Shown here piece after piece: positions 41,644 to 49,510 of a DNA stretch of 64,000 nt (positions within the stretch are counted from its first letter, which is position 1; each line of letters opens with the position of its first letter). Where the stretch lies: the NCBI GenBank assembly GCA_035506275.1, contig DATJPT010000020.1, positions 37,535 through 101,534 on the forward strand. Direction: 5' to 3'. Below the pieces are notes generated by a model. It was not told the DNA's origin. It did no database searches and worked only from the letters and a program-made list of their open reading frames with translations. A program made the position numbers and the translations under genes. This DNA is from Bacteroidota bacterium. Its GTDB lineage: Bacteria; Bacteroidota; Ignavibacteria; UBA10030; UBA8401.

Positions 41644-43689
41644 CTAAAAGACCGCTGTCGGCGGAGCCGGATCTTCCGGCCTTCCGGCATTCTGCAGCGG
41701 GATCTGAACAAGCAGCCAGCCGATCGCCAAAAAGACCAGGAGGCTTACGCTGAACGGAAATGGGAGAAACGAAAAGATGGACGGCAGCGCGTCGGCATAT
41801 TTGATCTCAAAAAATGCGAGCGCGGCGAACAAGAGGCCAATGAGAGCCTCGCCGGCGATGAGCCCGGCGGCAATAAGAACGCCGGTATTCTCAACCCGTG
41901 CTTTCTGGGCGTCGTTGTGCTTCTTCCTCTCGTTCATCCGGTCGACGATTCCTTTGATCACTCCGCCGATGAAGATCGCGAAGGTCGTTTCGAGCGGCAG
42001 ATACATCCCGACGCTCACGAGCATCGGGCTCTTCACCTGCATCAGAATAAATCCGAGTCCCATCAACATTCCGACGATGATCAACGGCCAGGCCATTTGT
42101 CCGCCGACAATTCCCTGCGAGAGAAGAGCCATGAGGCTGGCCTGGGGAGCCGGCAAAGCTTTGCCCCCGAAGCCCGTTCCGCCCGTATTGATATCCCCCT
42201 GATGCAACACGACAAGAGGAACGAACATGACGAGCGACGCGATGGCCACGCCGGCGAGATCGCCGACCTGCATTTTCCACGGCGTTCCGCCGAGGATGTG
42301 CCCGACTTTCAGATCCTGCAGCATCTCTCCCGCGACGGCCGCAGAGACGCAGACAACGGCAGCAACGCCGAGCACCGCCGCGACGCCCGCCGTTCCTTTC
42401 ATCCCGAGAGCGACCATCAGAAGAGCCGCAACAAGAAGCGTGGACAGCGTCAGTCCGCTGATCGGATTATTGCTGGAACCGATAATGCCGACGAGGTACC
42501 CCGAAACCGCGGCGAAGAAGAATCCGGCGATGATCATGACGATCGTTGCCACGAGAGCCGCCATGGCATCCTGCGCAAAATAGTTGTAGATGAAAAATGT
42601 CGCAACGGCGGCGGCCAAAATGCCGAACATGATCCACTTGAAATTCAAGTCTTGCTCGGTCCGTTTTTGAACATGTTCGCCGGTGGCGGCTTTCTTCACG
42701 TCGCCGACCGAACGGCCGATGCCCGTGATGAGGCTTTTTCTCATCCTGAACAGCGTGAACGCCGCGCTGACAAGCATTCCTCCGATCGCGATCGGCCTGA
42801 CGATGAACCGCCAGACGTTGTCGGCCAGCGCGATCCACGATTCGCTCGTCGGAGTGCTGCCAGCAGGCATGAGCGTCGGTCCGATGAAATAGGTCAGGAT
42901 CGGCACGAAGAGCCCCCATGCCAGCAAACCGCCGCTGAAGTTCAGCGAAGAAAGCTTCGGACCGATGATGTAGCCGACGCCGATGTATGCCGGGCTCACC
43001 GCTGGCGAGCTGAGAAGAAGGCCGCTTTGTGCCGTGGCAGTCCCGCTCCCGCGCAGCCCGATCGTCGCTTTGGAGAACTCGACGAATTTTTCCCACGCGG
43101 CGGAAAAAATATTGAACTGCACCGCCGATTGGATCAACGCGCCGATTCCCATGGCGCTGAAAAGAAATTGCGCTCCGGTGCCTCCGCTCCTTCCGGCTTT
43201 GTGGATCTCGGATGCCGCGACGGATTCGGGAAACGGAAGTTCGACGTCTTCAACCATCACACGGCGGAGCAGCGCGACGAACATGATTCCCAGCACACCG
43301 CCGACGAACATGATGACCGTCGAAACAAGATAATGTCCGGCCGTCGCAAAGTCGGGCCATATTCCGGCGATGAAGAAAGCGGGGATGGTGAAGATCGCTC
43401 CGGCCGCAACCGATTCGCCGATGGAGCCGACGGTACGGGCAAAGTTCTCTTCGAGGATCGAACCCTTCATCAGGCGGAGGAGCGCCATGCCGATCACTGC
43501 GGCCGGATAGGTAGCGGCAATGGTCATGCCGGCCTTCAACCCGAGGTACGCGTTCGCGGCGCCAAGCACGACGCACATGATAAGGCCGATCAACAGCGCG
43601 CGGATGGAAAACTCGGTCATCGTAGTTTCTGCCGGAACATACGGCCTGAATGTCGATCCGCCGCTTCCCGTAGATGGTGTCTCAGCCAT
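41644..43689 (-). CDS. Oligopeptide transporter, OPT family
   Basis: 681 residues with about fifteen membrane segments. TEFSIRALLIGLIMCVVLGA, YLGLKAGMTIAATYPAAVIG and the NPISGLTLSTLLV segment are hallmarks of the OPT (oligopeptide/iron-chelate) family; bacterial members are proton-coupled peptide importers. The N-terminal 20 residues are cytosolic. Divergent in size from the yeast type but normal for bacterial OPTs. Precedes a PqqD-like gene and follows proline dehydrogenase, in the minus-strand run that includes a dipeptidase. Confidence 0.93.
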   Translation of the reverse strand: MAETPSTGSGGSTFRPYVPAETTMTEFSIRALLIGLIMCVVLGAANAYLGLKAGMTIAATYPAAVIGMALLRLMKGSILEENFARTVGSIGESVAAGAIFTIPAFFIAGIWPDFATAGHYLVSTVIMFVGGVLGIMFVALLRRVMVEDVELPFPESVAASEIHKAGRSGGTGAQFLFSAMGIGALIQSAVQFNIFSAAWEKFVEFSKATIGLRGSGTATAQSGLLLSSPAVSPAYIGVGYIIGPKLSSLNFSGGLLAWGLFVPILTYFIGPTLMPAGSTPTSESWIALADNVWRFIVRPIAIGGMLVSAAFTLFRMRKSLITGIGRSVGDVKKAATGEHVQKRTEQDLNFKWIMFGILAAAVATFFIYNYFAQDAMAALVATIVMIIAGFFFAAVSGYLVGIIGSSNNPISGLTLSTLLVAALLMVALGMKGTAGVAAVLGVAAVVCVSAAVAGEMLQDLKVGHILGGTPWKMQVGDLAGVAIASLVMFVPLVVLHQGDINTGGTGFGGKALPAPQASLMALLSQGIVGGQMAWPLIIVGMLMGLGFILMQVKSPMLVSVGMYLPLETTFAIFIGGVIKGIVDRMNERKKHNDAQKARVENTGVLIAAGLIAGEALIGLLFAALAFFEIKYADALPSIFSFLPFPFSVSLLVFLAIGWLLVQIPLQNAGRPEDPAPPTAVF

Positions 43690-43751
43690 GATAATCTCCT
43701 TTTAGATGATGAAGTTCGAGTCGAAGACGCAGAATGTTAACAAAACAGGAG

Positions 43752-44654
43752 TTAAGAATCACCTAGAAAAATGCTTTTTGCGACATATCCGGCGATTTGC
43801 GGGTTTTCTCTCAGCCTGCGGAGAGAATAAGCATACCACTGCTTCCCGTAGGGGGTATAGACGCGGAGCCGGTGCCCGTCGCGGATCAGCTCATTCCTCT
43901 TTTCATTGCGAACGCCGAGCAGCATCTGAAATTCATATTCATTCGGTGAAAATTTCATTTCACCGATCATCGCCTTTGCTCCGTTGATCAGCAGTTCATC
44001 GTGCGTCGCAATGCCGACATAGCAGCGGGCGTAAAACAGTATTCTGAGAAGACGAAGATAATTCTGCTGGATCTCTTCTCTTTTTTTGAACGCGATCTCG
44101 GCCGGTTCGTTATAGATCCCTTTGCAGAGCCGGACCTTGCATTGTTCGGAGGCAAGTTTCCGGACGTCGTTCTCGCTCCGTTTCAGGTACGCCTGGATGA
44201 CGATGCCGACGTTTGCATACCGTTCTTTGACGGAATGAAAGACCGCCAGCGTGTCGTCCGTGCAAGTATGGTCCTCCATATCGATGCGGACAAAATTGTT
44301 CCTTTCCTTTGCCGCGTCAAGGATCTCTTCGACGTTCGCACGGCAGAATGACGTGTCGATCTTCAGCCCGAGCTGCGTCAGTTTTACGGAGAGGTTCGCG
44401 TCGATGGCGTTGTCTGCGATCGCTGCAAGCACGCGCTTGCATTCTTCCCGCGCGGCAATTGCCTCTTCGCGGGTGGTGATATCCTCGCCAAGCACATCGA
44501 CGGTCGCCTTCGCTTTGCCGGCGTTCAGCGCTTTGGCAGTCCGTATGGCGTCGGCAAGTTCTTCACCGGCGATATAGGGTCTGGCAAATCGGGCAACAAC
44601 GGGTTTGGGGGTCAGTGGGAGGAGTGAAACGATCAGTTCATTAAAAATATTCAT
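43752..44654 (-). CDS. Proline dehydrogenase (monofunctional)
   Basis: 300 residues of the FAD-dependent ProDH barrel that oxidises proline to pyrroline-5-carboxylate and feeds electrons to quinone. The FAD/substrate stretches are LSVKLTQLGLKIDT, VRIDMEDHTCTDDTL, IVIQAYLKRSENDV, VRLCKGIYNEPAEIAFKK, YVGIATHDELLI, EFQMLLGVRNE and VYTPYGKQWYAYSLRRL. The size fits stand-alone bacterial ProDH rather than PutA; the P5C dehydrogenase partner is not in the window. Seven bases upstream ends the DUF4139 gene. Confidence 0.93.
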   Translation of the reverse strand: MNIFNELIVSLLPLTPKPVVARFARPYIAGEELADAIRTAKALNAGKAKATVDVLGEDITTREEAIAAREECKRVLAAIADNAIDANLSVKLTQLGLKIDTSFCRANVEEILDAAKERNNFVRIDMEDHTCTDDTLAVFHSVKERYANVGIVIQAYLKRSENDVRKLASEQCKVRLCKGIYNEPAEIAFKKREEIQQNYLRLLRILFYARCYVGIATHDELLINGAKAMIGEMKFSPNEYEFQMLLGVRNEKRNELIRDGHRLRVYTPYGKQWYAYSLRRLRENPQIAGYVAKSIFLGDS

Positions 44655-44660
44655 GCAATC

Positions 44661-46334
44661 TTATTCGAGTCCTGAGATGGTCGTCCCTTGCGGGTATTCA
44701 ATGTTGAATTTGAGTTTCCAGTTTTTCTTTTCGCCGGGGTTCAACATGACATTCCAATTCAAGAATCCCTGGTCGTCCCGGCGCAATTCCTTCTCTGCCG
44801 GCTCGACCTGTTCGACGGTGATCTTTTCGTTCTGGGATACCGGCAGCTGGTCCTGCACGGCAACGTTGAGCCCCGATTTCTTGGTGTTTTCCAGCGTGAA
44901 GCTGAATTCGTACGTCACCCTGACATTCTTCGTGAACGTCCCGGTATAGTCGGTGAACCTGTTCACCAGCTTCCGCTCGATCCTCACTGCCGGGTCGACG
45001 CCGAGATACACGTCGAAGGATTGATCCGGCAGGGTTGTTTTCATCGCCGAGTTCGCTATGAAGTCATCGTTGGAAAAGACATTGGCATTTCCCGCGAGGA
45101 ACGGCGCCTGGCTCGTGTTCTTGATCGCCGCTTTACGATAGACATACGGGGAAAGCTTCGGCGTGGAAGAGTAAAAGAACTCGGCATGCATTTTTTCGAT
45201 CGCGATCGTCGTCCTGTGTGCGGTGTTGTCGGACGGAACGGTCGAGCGGGAAGTGATATGAAACAACGCCGAGGTCGGTTGCGTCTCCACCTCGGCCTCC
45301 GGTGTTCCCACGGCCTCCAGCTCACTGGCGGCGTCTTTCTTTTCGGCCCCTTGCGCGGCGACGATCTCGCTGACAGCGGCTCCCATGCGGCTCTTTTGAA
45401 GCTGAGGCAGGGGTTGAAAAATATTGAGATACCAGGGACCCAGCTCCGGCTTCTCTCCGCCGACATCCGGACGGGCGGTCGACAACGAGATGTCGGCATC
45501 GGTCCAATCCTCTCCGGTATTCTGCTGGATGAATCCGTAGTAGTTCAGTTCGACGTCCTGCGATTCTGTCGAAACCCGCACATCATACTGCGGATACCAC
45601 CGCGCCCCGGAAACGACGTACGAGGGAAAGAGCCGGACCTCGCCTCCCTTCGTTATCTGAACCTCGACCGCGATGTTTTTCACCGACTTTCGCGCACGCG
45701 GAGAAATCTGATTGATCTGTTTTTGCAGCGTCTCGATCTTCCCTTGCAGATCGGTCCGGTCCTTCGCGACTTTCCGCTGTTCTGCAAAAATCCTGTTCAG
45801 GTTTGAATCAAAAAACGCCAGAACTTTCTGCCAGTCTTCTGTCGTCGGGCGCTGTACTTTGAGGTCTTTGTCGATATTATCGGCCGTTTGAGCCTTGATT
45901 TGCAGGATAAAATCGCGCTCGGTGTTCAGCACGCTAAGCCGGTCGCCGAGTTCGTTTGACTGGGTTTGCAGTTCCTGAACTTTCGCCTGCAATGTACGGA
46001 CCCGTTCCTCGGGGACGGTGTCGAGAAAAGCAGTTTCGACATGGACGTCTAAGATCTTAGCGCCCGCTGCCTCGCCGGAGACACGGACCGATTGGTCGAC
46101 CAAGCTCGCTGGAAGGTTGCTGAACCGGAGAAGATAATTCCCGGGCTGGAGCGTGATCTCCCCTGTGCGGGTTACAAGAGCTCTGTCGCTGTATACCGTC
46201 ACCGAGGTCACCGAGGAGGGAACGGCAACCGTTTCGGCGATCAGGGGAACGCTCAGTGCAAAAATCAGCAGGGGAAAATAAATTCGCCTGGCAATTCTAT
46301 GAGCCGGAACCAAACGACGGCGGCACAGAAACAT
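44661..46334 (-). CDS. DUF4139 domain-containing protein (MuiA-like), exported
   Basis: 557 residues. A hydrophobic segment at about 20-37 (ARRIYFPLLIFALSVPLIAE) is likely a signal peptide. VTVYSDRALVTRTGEITLQPGNYLL begins the DUF4140 domain, a coiled-coil follows (about 110-205), and a DUF4139 domain covers the rest (GARWYPQYDVRV, QQNTGEDWTDADISLSTARP, ending EKKNWKLKFNIEYPQGTTISGLE). MuiA-type proteins are exported and of unknown role. I prefer the ATG at 46334, seven bases after the upstream stop, over a TTG at 46358. Confidence 0.85.
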   Translation of the reverse strand: MFLCRRRLVPAHRIARRIYFPLLIFALSVPLIAETVAVPSSVTSVTVYSDRALVTRTGEITLQPGNYLLRFSNLPASLVDQSVRVSGEAAGAKILDVHVETAFLDTVPEERVRTLQAKVQELQTQSNELGDRLSVLNTERDFILQIKAQTADNIDKDLKVQRPTTEDWQKVLAFFDSNLNRIFAEQRKVAKDRTDLQGKIETLQKQINQISPRARKSVKNIAVEVQITKGGEVRLFPSYVVSGARWYPQYDVRVSTESQDVELNYYGFIQQNTGEDWTDADISLSTARPDVGGEKPELGPWYLNIFQPLPQLQKSRMGAAVSEIVAAQGAEKKDAASELEAVGTPEAEVETQPTSALFHITSRSTVPSDNTAHRTTIAIEKMHAEFFYSSTPKLSPYVYRKAAIKNTSQAPFLAGNANVFSNDDFIANSAMKTTLPDQSFDVYLGVDPAVRIERKLVNRFTDYTGTFTKNVRVTYEFSFTLENTKKSGLNVAVQDQLPVSQNEKITVEQVEPAEKELRRDDQGFLNWNVMLNPGEKKNWKLKFNIEYPQGTTISGLE

Positions 46335-46341
46335 TAGATTC

Positions 46342-47691
46342 TCAGAGAGGAAAAACAAGCGACACCTTCGGCTCGACCCGTTTTTGGGTGGTGAAATAGG
46401 TATTGCCGTTCGCGTCGACCACCGGCTCGAACGTCCAGGTGTACAGCATCGACACGATCATGAACGGATACGGTTTGTATCCTATTGAAGCATAGAGCAA
46501 CGACCGCTGGTCGAGCGTGAAGACGTCCTTGCCGTTTTTGATGTACTTCTTGTCGTAGCCGGCATCGACGATGAAGATCGGGATCATCGATCCGGTGGAT
46601 GTGCCGATGTGCAACGTTCCGCTCGTGTCGACCTTATCGAGCTTCGAATAGGTTCCGCGAATCTGCAGCTTGCCGAGAATTGCGAACGTCAGGTCGCCGA
46701 AAAATCCCGGCTCGGCCGACGTCACGTTTTCGAGCATCTGCGCCTTGCTGGAAAAGACCGTTCCGGCAAGGTTGTAGCGGTCCAGCTCATAGAACGTGTC
46801 AAAATAATTTGCGATGAATTCCTCTCCCGTCCATCGGCGTTCAAACTTCGTAAAAATATTGACGAGGCCAAGACCGGAAAAATCGGTCTGCAGTCCGACC
46901 GCCTCGCCGCTCCCGAACGAAAGGATCTTGGCATAATCGGCATAGAGCGTCGAGCTGACCGTCGGGACGCGAACCAAGGGGAAGCCGATATCGGCGCCGA
47001 CGATGTCGATGCCCCCGGTATTCGACGCGGTCGGAACCCCGTTGGCAACGGTGTAGCCGGTGTCCTTCGAATCGCGGCGCAAATCTCCCGCCCAGGTGGC
47101 GCCGAGCTCCAGCCCGCCGAGCACAGGAACGGAGCCGATCGTGGTAAACTTCAGCGGATCGACATGCGCCCGCACGCCGACGACTCCGAGACGGCCAAAG
47201 TCGCCGTACACGGTCTCGAGACCATATTTGCCAAAACTCAAATCGAACTCGCTGCCCAGACGCCGTGCGTCGTAACTCGGACTGTTATTATAGAGATACA
47301 TGATAAAACCGTGCCCGAGCTGGGCGTAGTCGAGCGTGCCGACGCGGGCGTAGACATCGTCGCCTTTATGTCCCCAGCGCAAGTAACGGATCATCCGTAG
47401 ATAATCGTAGGCAGTGGAATCGAAGCCGACTTTGCGGATCTTGTGGTCGGTGCTTCCGATGAGGAGATTGATATCCAGCCCGACGCCGAAATTGCCGAAG
47501 GCAAGGTCCGGAGCGATATTGACGAGATAATATTCCTGCCCGTTGATCCAGGTCAGCCCCAGGCCGCCGGCAATCGAGCTCGGGTCCTGTTTGCCGGTCA
47601 TCGTTGCGAGAGATTTCTGTGCGAAAGCCGAGGACGAAAAGAAAGCAAAGGCAATGACGATGATGAATAAATATTTCATTCCTGTTTTCAT
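46342..47691 (-). CDS. Putative outer-membrane protein of unknown function
   Basis: 449 residues. Signal peptide about 1-23 (FFSSSAFAQ). The mature part is beta-rich with glycine and aromatic spacing of a barrel (WINGQEYYLVNIAPDLAFGNF, LRWGHKGDDVYARVGTLDYAQLGHGF, LYTWTFEPVVDANGNTYFTTQ) and ends in VEPKVSLVFPL. Several lines resemble the Bacteroidota surface-barrel family that accompanies TonB or gliding genes, but I cannot name it. The gene begins two bases after the SpmB stop, so both are co-transcribed. Confidence 0.72.
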   Translation of the reverse strand: MKTGMKYLFIIVIAFAFFSSSAFAQKSLATMTGKQDPSSIAGGLGLTWINGQEYYLVNIAPDLAFGNFGVGLDINLLIGSTDHKIRKVGFDSTAYDYLRMIRYLRWGHKGDDVYARVGTLDYAQLGHGFIMYLYNNSPSYDARRLGSEFDLSFGKYGLETVYGDFGRLGVVGVRAHVDPLKFTTIGSVPVLGGLELGATWAGDLRRDSKDTGYTVANGVPTASNTGGIDIVGADIGFPLVRVPTVSSTLYADYAKILSFGSGEAVGLQTDFSGLGLVNIFTKFERRWTGEEFIANYFDTFYELDRYNLAGTVFSSKAQMLENVTSAEPGFFGDLTFAILGKLQIRGTYSKLDKVDTSGTLHIGTSTGSMIPIFIVDAGYDKKYIKNGKDVFTLDQRSLLYASIGYKPYPFMIVSMLYTWTFEPVVDANGNTYFTTQKRVEPKVSLVFPL

Positions 47692-47692
47692 T

Positions 47693-48241
47693 TCAAATAC
47701 CAAAAAATGTTCGACATATAAAAAGAGCCCCCAGCATTCCGAAAACGTCGGCGATGATCCCGGCCGGAAGAGCGTGCCGGGTATTCTTGATGCCGACCGC
47801 GCCGAAGTAGACGGCAAGAACGTAAAATGTCGTTTCCGAACTGCCGTACATGGTCGAGGCGAGAACGCCGATAAAGGAATCCGGCCCGTGGACCTTCATC
47901 AACTCCGCCATCAGCCCCATCGAGCCGCTTCCGGAGAGGGGCCTGAGAATCGCAAGCGGAACAGTTTCGGGGGGCATCCCGATAAGATTCGTTACCGGTG
48001 CAAGCACGGCAACCAGCACATCCATCGCCCCGCTAGCCCTGAAGATCCCGATCGCGACAAGCATGGCGACAAGGTACGGAATGATCTTGACCGCCACCTG
48101 AAATCCGTCTTTCGCTCCTTCGACAAAGACCTCATAGACCTTTACTTTCTTTATGATCCCCCAGCCCACAAAGACGAAAAACATCAGCGGAACGGCGGCG
48201 ACTGAAATAATATTGATAATATTTCGGAATAGTTCAACCAT
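47693..48241 (-). CDS. spmB: SpmB-like membrane protein (nucleoside-recognition/Gate domain)
   Basis: 182 residues with four or five membrane segments. IISVAAVPLMFFVFVGWGIIKK, SGAMDVLVAVLAPV, PETVPLAILRPLSGSGSM and FIGVLASTMYGSSETTFYVLAVYFGAVGI are typical of SpmB/Gate proteins. The start at 48241 overlaps the SpmA stop by eight bases. In Bacilli the pair is needed for spore core dehydration; outside spore formers SpmA/B pairs occur in FCB bacteria with no known function and could be transporters of a small molecule. Confidence 0.9.
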   Translation of the reverse strand: MVELFRNIINIISVAAVPLMFFVFVGWGIIKKVKVYEVFVEGAKDGFQVAVKIIPYLVAMLVAIGIFRASGAMDVLVAVLAPVTNLIGMPPETVPLAILRPLSGSGSMGLMAELMKVHGPDSFIGVLASTMYGSSETTFYVLAVYFGAVGIKNTRHALPAGIIADVFGMLGALFICRTFFGI

Positions 48242-49238
48242 GGGCCGACTCCGTTCCGTGACCGGCGGCGGGGAGCTCATTTTTGTAGCGCGGGAGCCGT
48301 TCGAGGATCTTCACCGCGACAAGGCCGGCAATAGTAGCGCATCCTGCTCCAAAAATAGATGTTCCGATGATGATCCCCGGTTCGGCCGACCCCTGCGCCG
48401 CTCTGATCGCGATGGCAGTGGCAGGGATCAACGTTAACCCGGCAGTATTGATGACAAGAAACGTGCACATCGCATTCGTCGCCGTTCCCAGCTTCGGGCT
48501 GAGCTTGTTCAACTCTTCCATTGCTTTCAAGCCAAGCGGCGTCGCCGCGTTATTGAGGCCGAGCATGTTCGCGGCAATGTTCATGACCATGGCGGCGATC
48601 GCCGGATGACCTGCCGGTACATCCGGAAAGAGCCGCGAGGTCAACGGCGTCAAAAGCTTCGTCAGGACGCTCAAGAGCCCGGCCTCCTCGGCGATTTTCA
48701 CGATCCCTAACCAAAGGGCCATCACGCCAATGAGCCCGAGCGAGATCGTGACGGCGGTATCGGCGTAGTCGAGTGCAGCCTTTGTGATCGCCCGTATCTT
48801 GACGTAACTGATCTTTTCCAGGAGAAACGAAATTTGTGCGGAGGCTTTATCATCCGAAAATTTAATGCTGTTGATCGTTCCAAGCAGCTTATTGGTGTTT
48901 CCGGAATTTTGGGCCATCGCTATCCAAAACTTCGGAGATGATTCGTCGGTGAGAATTGTAATGGTTGTCCTTCCGGAAGCAAGCGTCGTCATCTCTACCG
49001 GTTGATGAACCTCCGATGATGCCGATGCGGTTCCGTAGAACCGGTTAAACGCTTCGGCGGGAATGATCAGTTCCCCCTGCCATGTCTGCCGCAGCGCGGT
49101 TGGAGTCTTTTCAACGCGCACAACCGCGTCCAAAGGAATCCCGTTCCGATACGTGTTCTTCACCTCATCATTAATATCGCTCCCCGCACCGACGAGCAGC
49201 CCGATGACAATGAGCGACATCCAGACGTAATTAAGCAT
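48234..49238 (-). CDS. spmA: SpmA-like membrane protein with periplasmic insertion
   Basis: 334 residues. The membrane core (ALWLGIVKIAEEAGLLSVLTKLLTPL, NMLGLNNAATPLGLKAMEELNK, TFLVINTAGLTLIPATAIAIRA) is SpmA-like Gate domain. After the first membrane segment (about 3-18) there is a ~115-residue soluble insertion (25-140) that classic SpmA (about 196 residues) lacks; it contains LIIPAEAFNRFYG and TTITILTDESSPKFWIAMAQ. Such insertions occur in Bacteroidota relatives. Function unknown; a sensor or ligand-binding role for the insertion is inferred. First gene of the operon. Confidence 0.9.
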   Translation of the reverse strand: MLNYVWMSLIVIGLLVGAGSDINDEVKNTYRNGIPLDAVVRVEKTPTALRQTWQGELIIPAEAFNRFYGTASASSEVHQPVEMTTLASGRTTITILTDESSPKFWIAMAQNSGNTNKLLGTINSIKFSDDKASAQISFLLEKISYVKIRAITKAALDYADTAVTISLGLIGVMALWLGIVKIAEEAGLLSVLTKLLTPLTSRLFPDVPAGHPAIAAMVMNIAANMLGLNNAATPLGLKAMEELNKLSPKLGTATNAMCTFLVINTAGLTLIPATAIAIRAAQGSAEPGIIIGTSIFGAGCATIAGLVAVKILERLPRYKNELPAAGHGTESAHG

Positions 49239-49448
49239 ATGCTAACGGATGATGGAAAATTGAGGATGGAAAAGGGGGATTGCTGTTCTGGCACCCCTTC
49301 CCAATGTATTTAGAGTCCGGTCCCTTCATGCATTCTTTTGTGCGACGCGGTGTTGAGTGCAAAGCCGCAGTGATAAAGAGGCTCTTTGCGGAAAAACTGG
49401 GGTAATATAGCTGATTTAGAAAAGCGAATCAAGGAGTTTTGGTACAGC

Positions 49449-49482
49449 GCAATGCCGCGTCTGTGGAAGCGCGCGGCATTGC
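49449..49482. repeat. Perfect 11-bp inverted repeat after a type IX-sorted gene
   Basis: GCAATGCCGCG (49449-49459), 12-nt loop, CGCGGCATTGC (49472-49482). It lies just downstream of the minus-strand stop at 49511, without a T-run; either a Rho-dependent end structure or a repeat element. The remaining part of 49239-49510 shows no gene. Confidence 0.5.
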
Positions 49483-49510
49483 ATTCTAGACGAAGGAGAG
49501 AATGGTCGAT

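Noticed and set aside
41521..43740. A 739-codon open frame on the plus strand opposite the OPT gene
   Set aside because: It is antisense to a well-supported membrane transporter. Its composition (very rich in Asp, His, Arg, Glu) is what the complement of hydrophobic codons gives, and it has no recognisable domain.
44688..45806. A 372-codon plus-strand frame opposite the DUF4139 gene
   Set aside because: Antisense shadow; no start signal or domain.
47693..49238. Sporulation capability from SpmA/SpmB
   Set aside because: No other sporulation gene is visible and the envelope features are Gram-negative; the pair is known outside spore formers.
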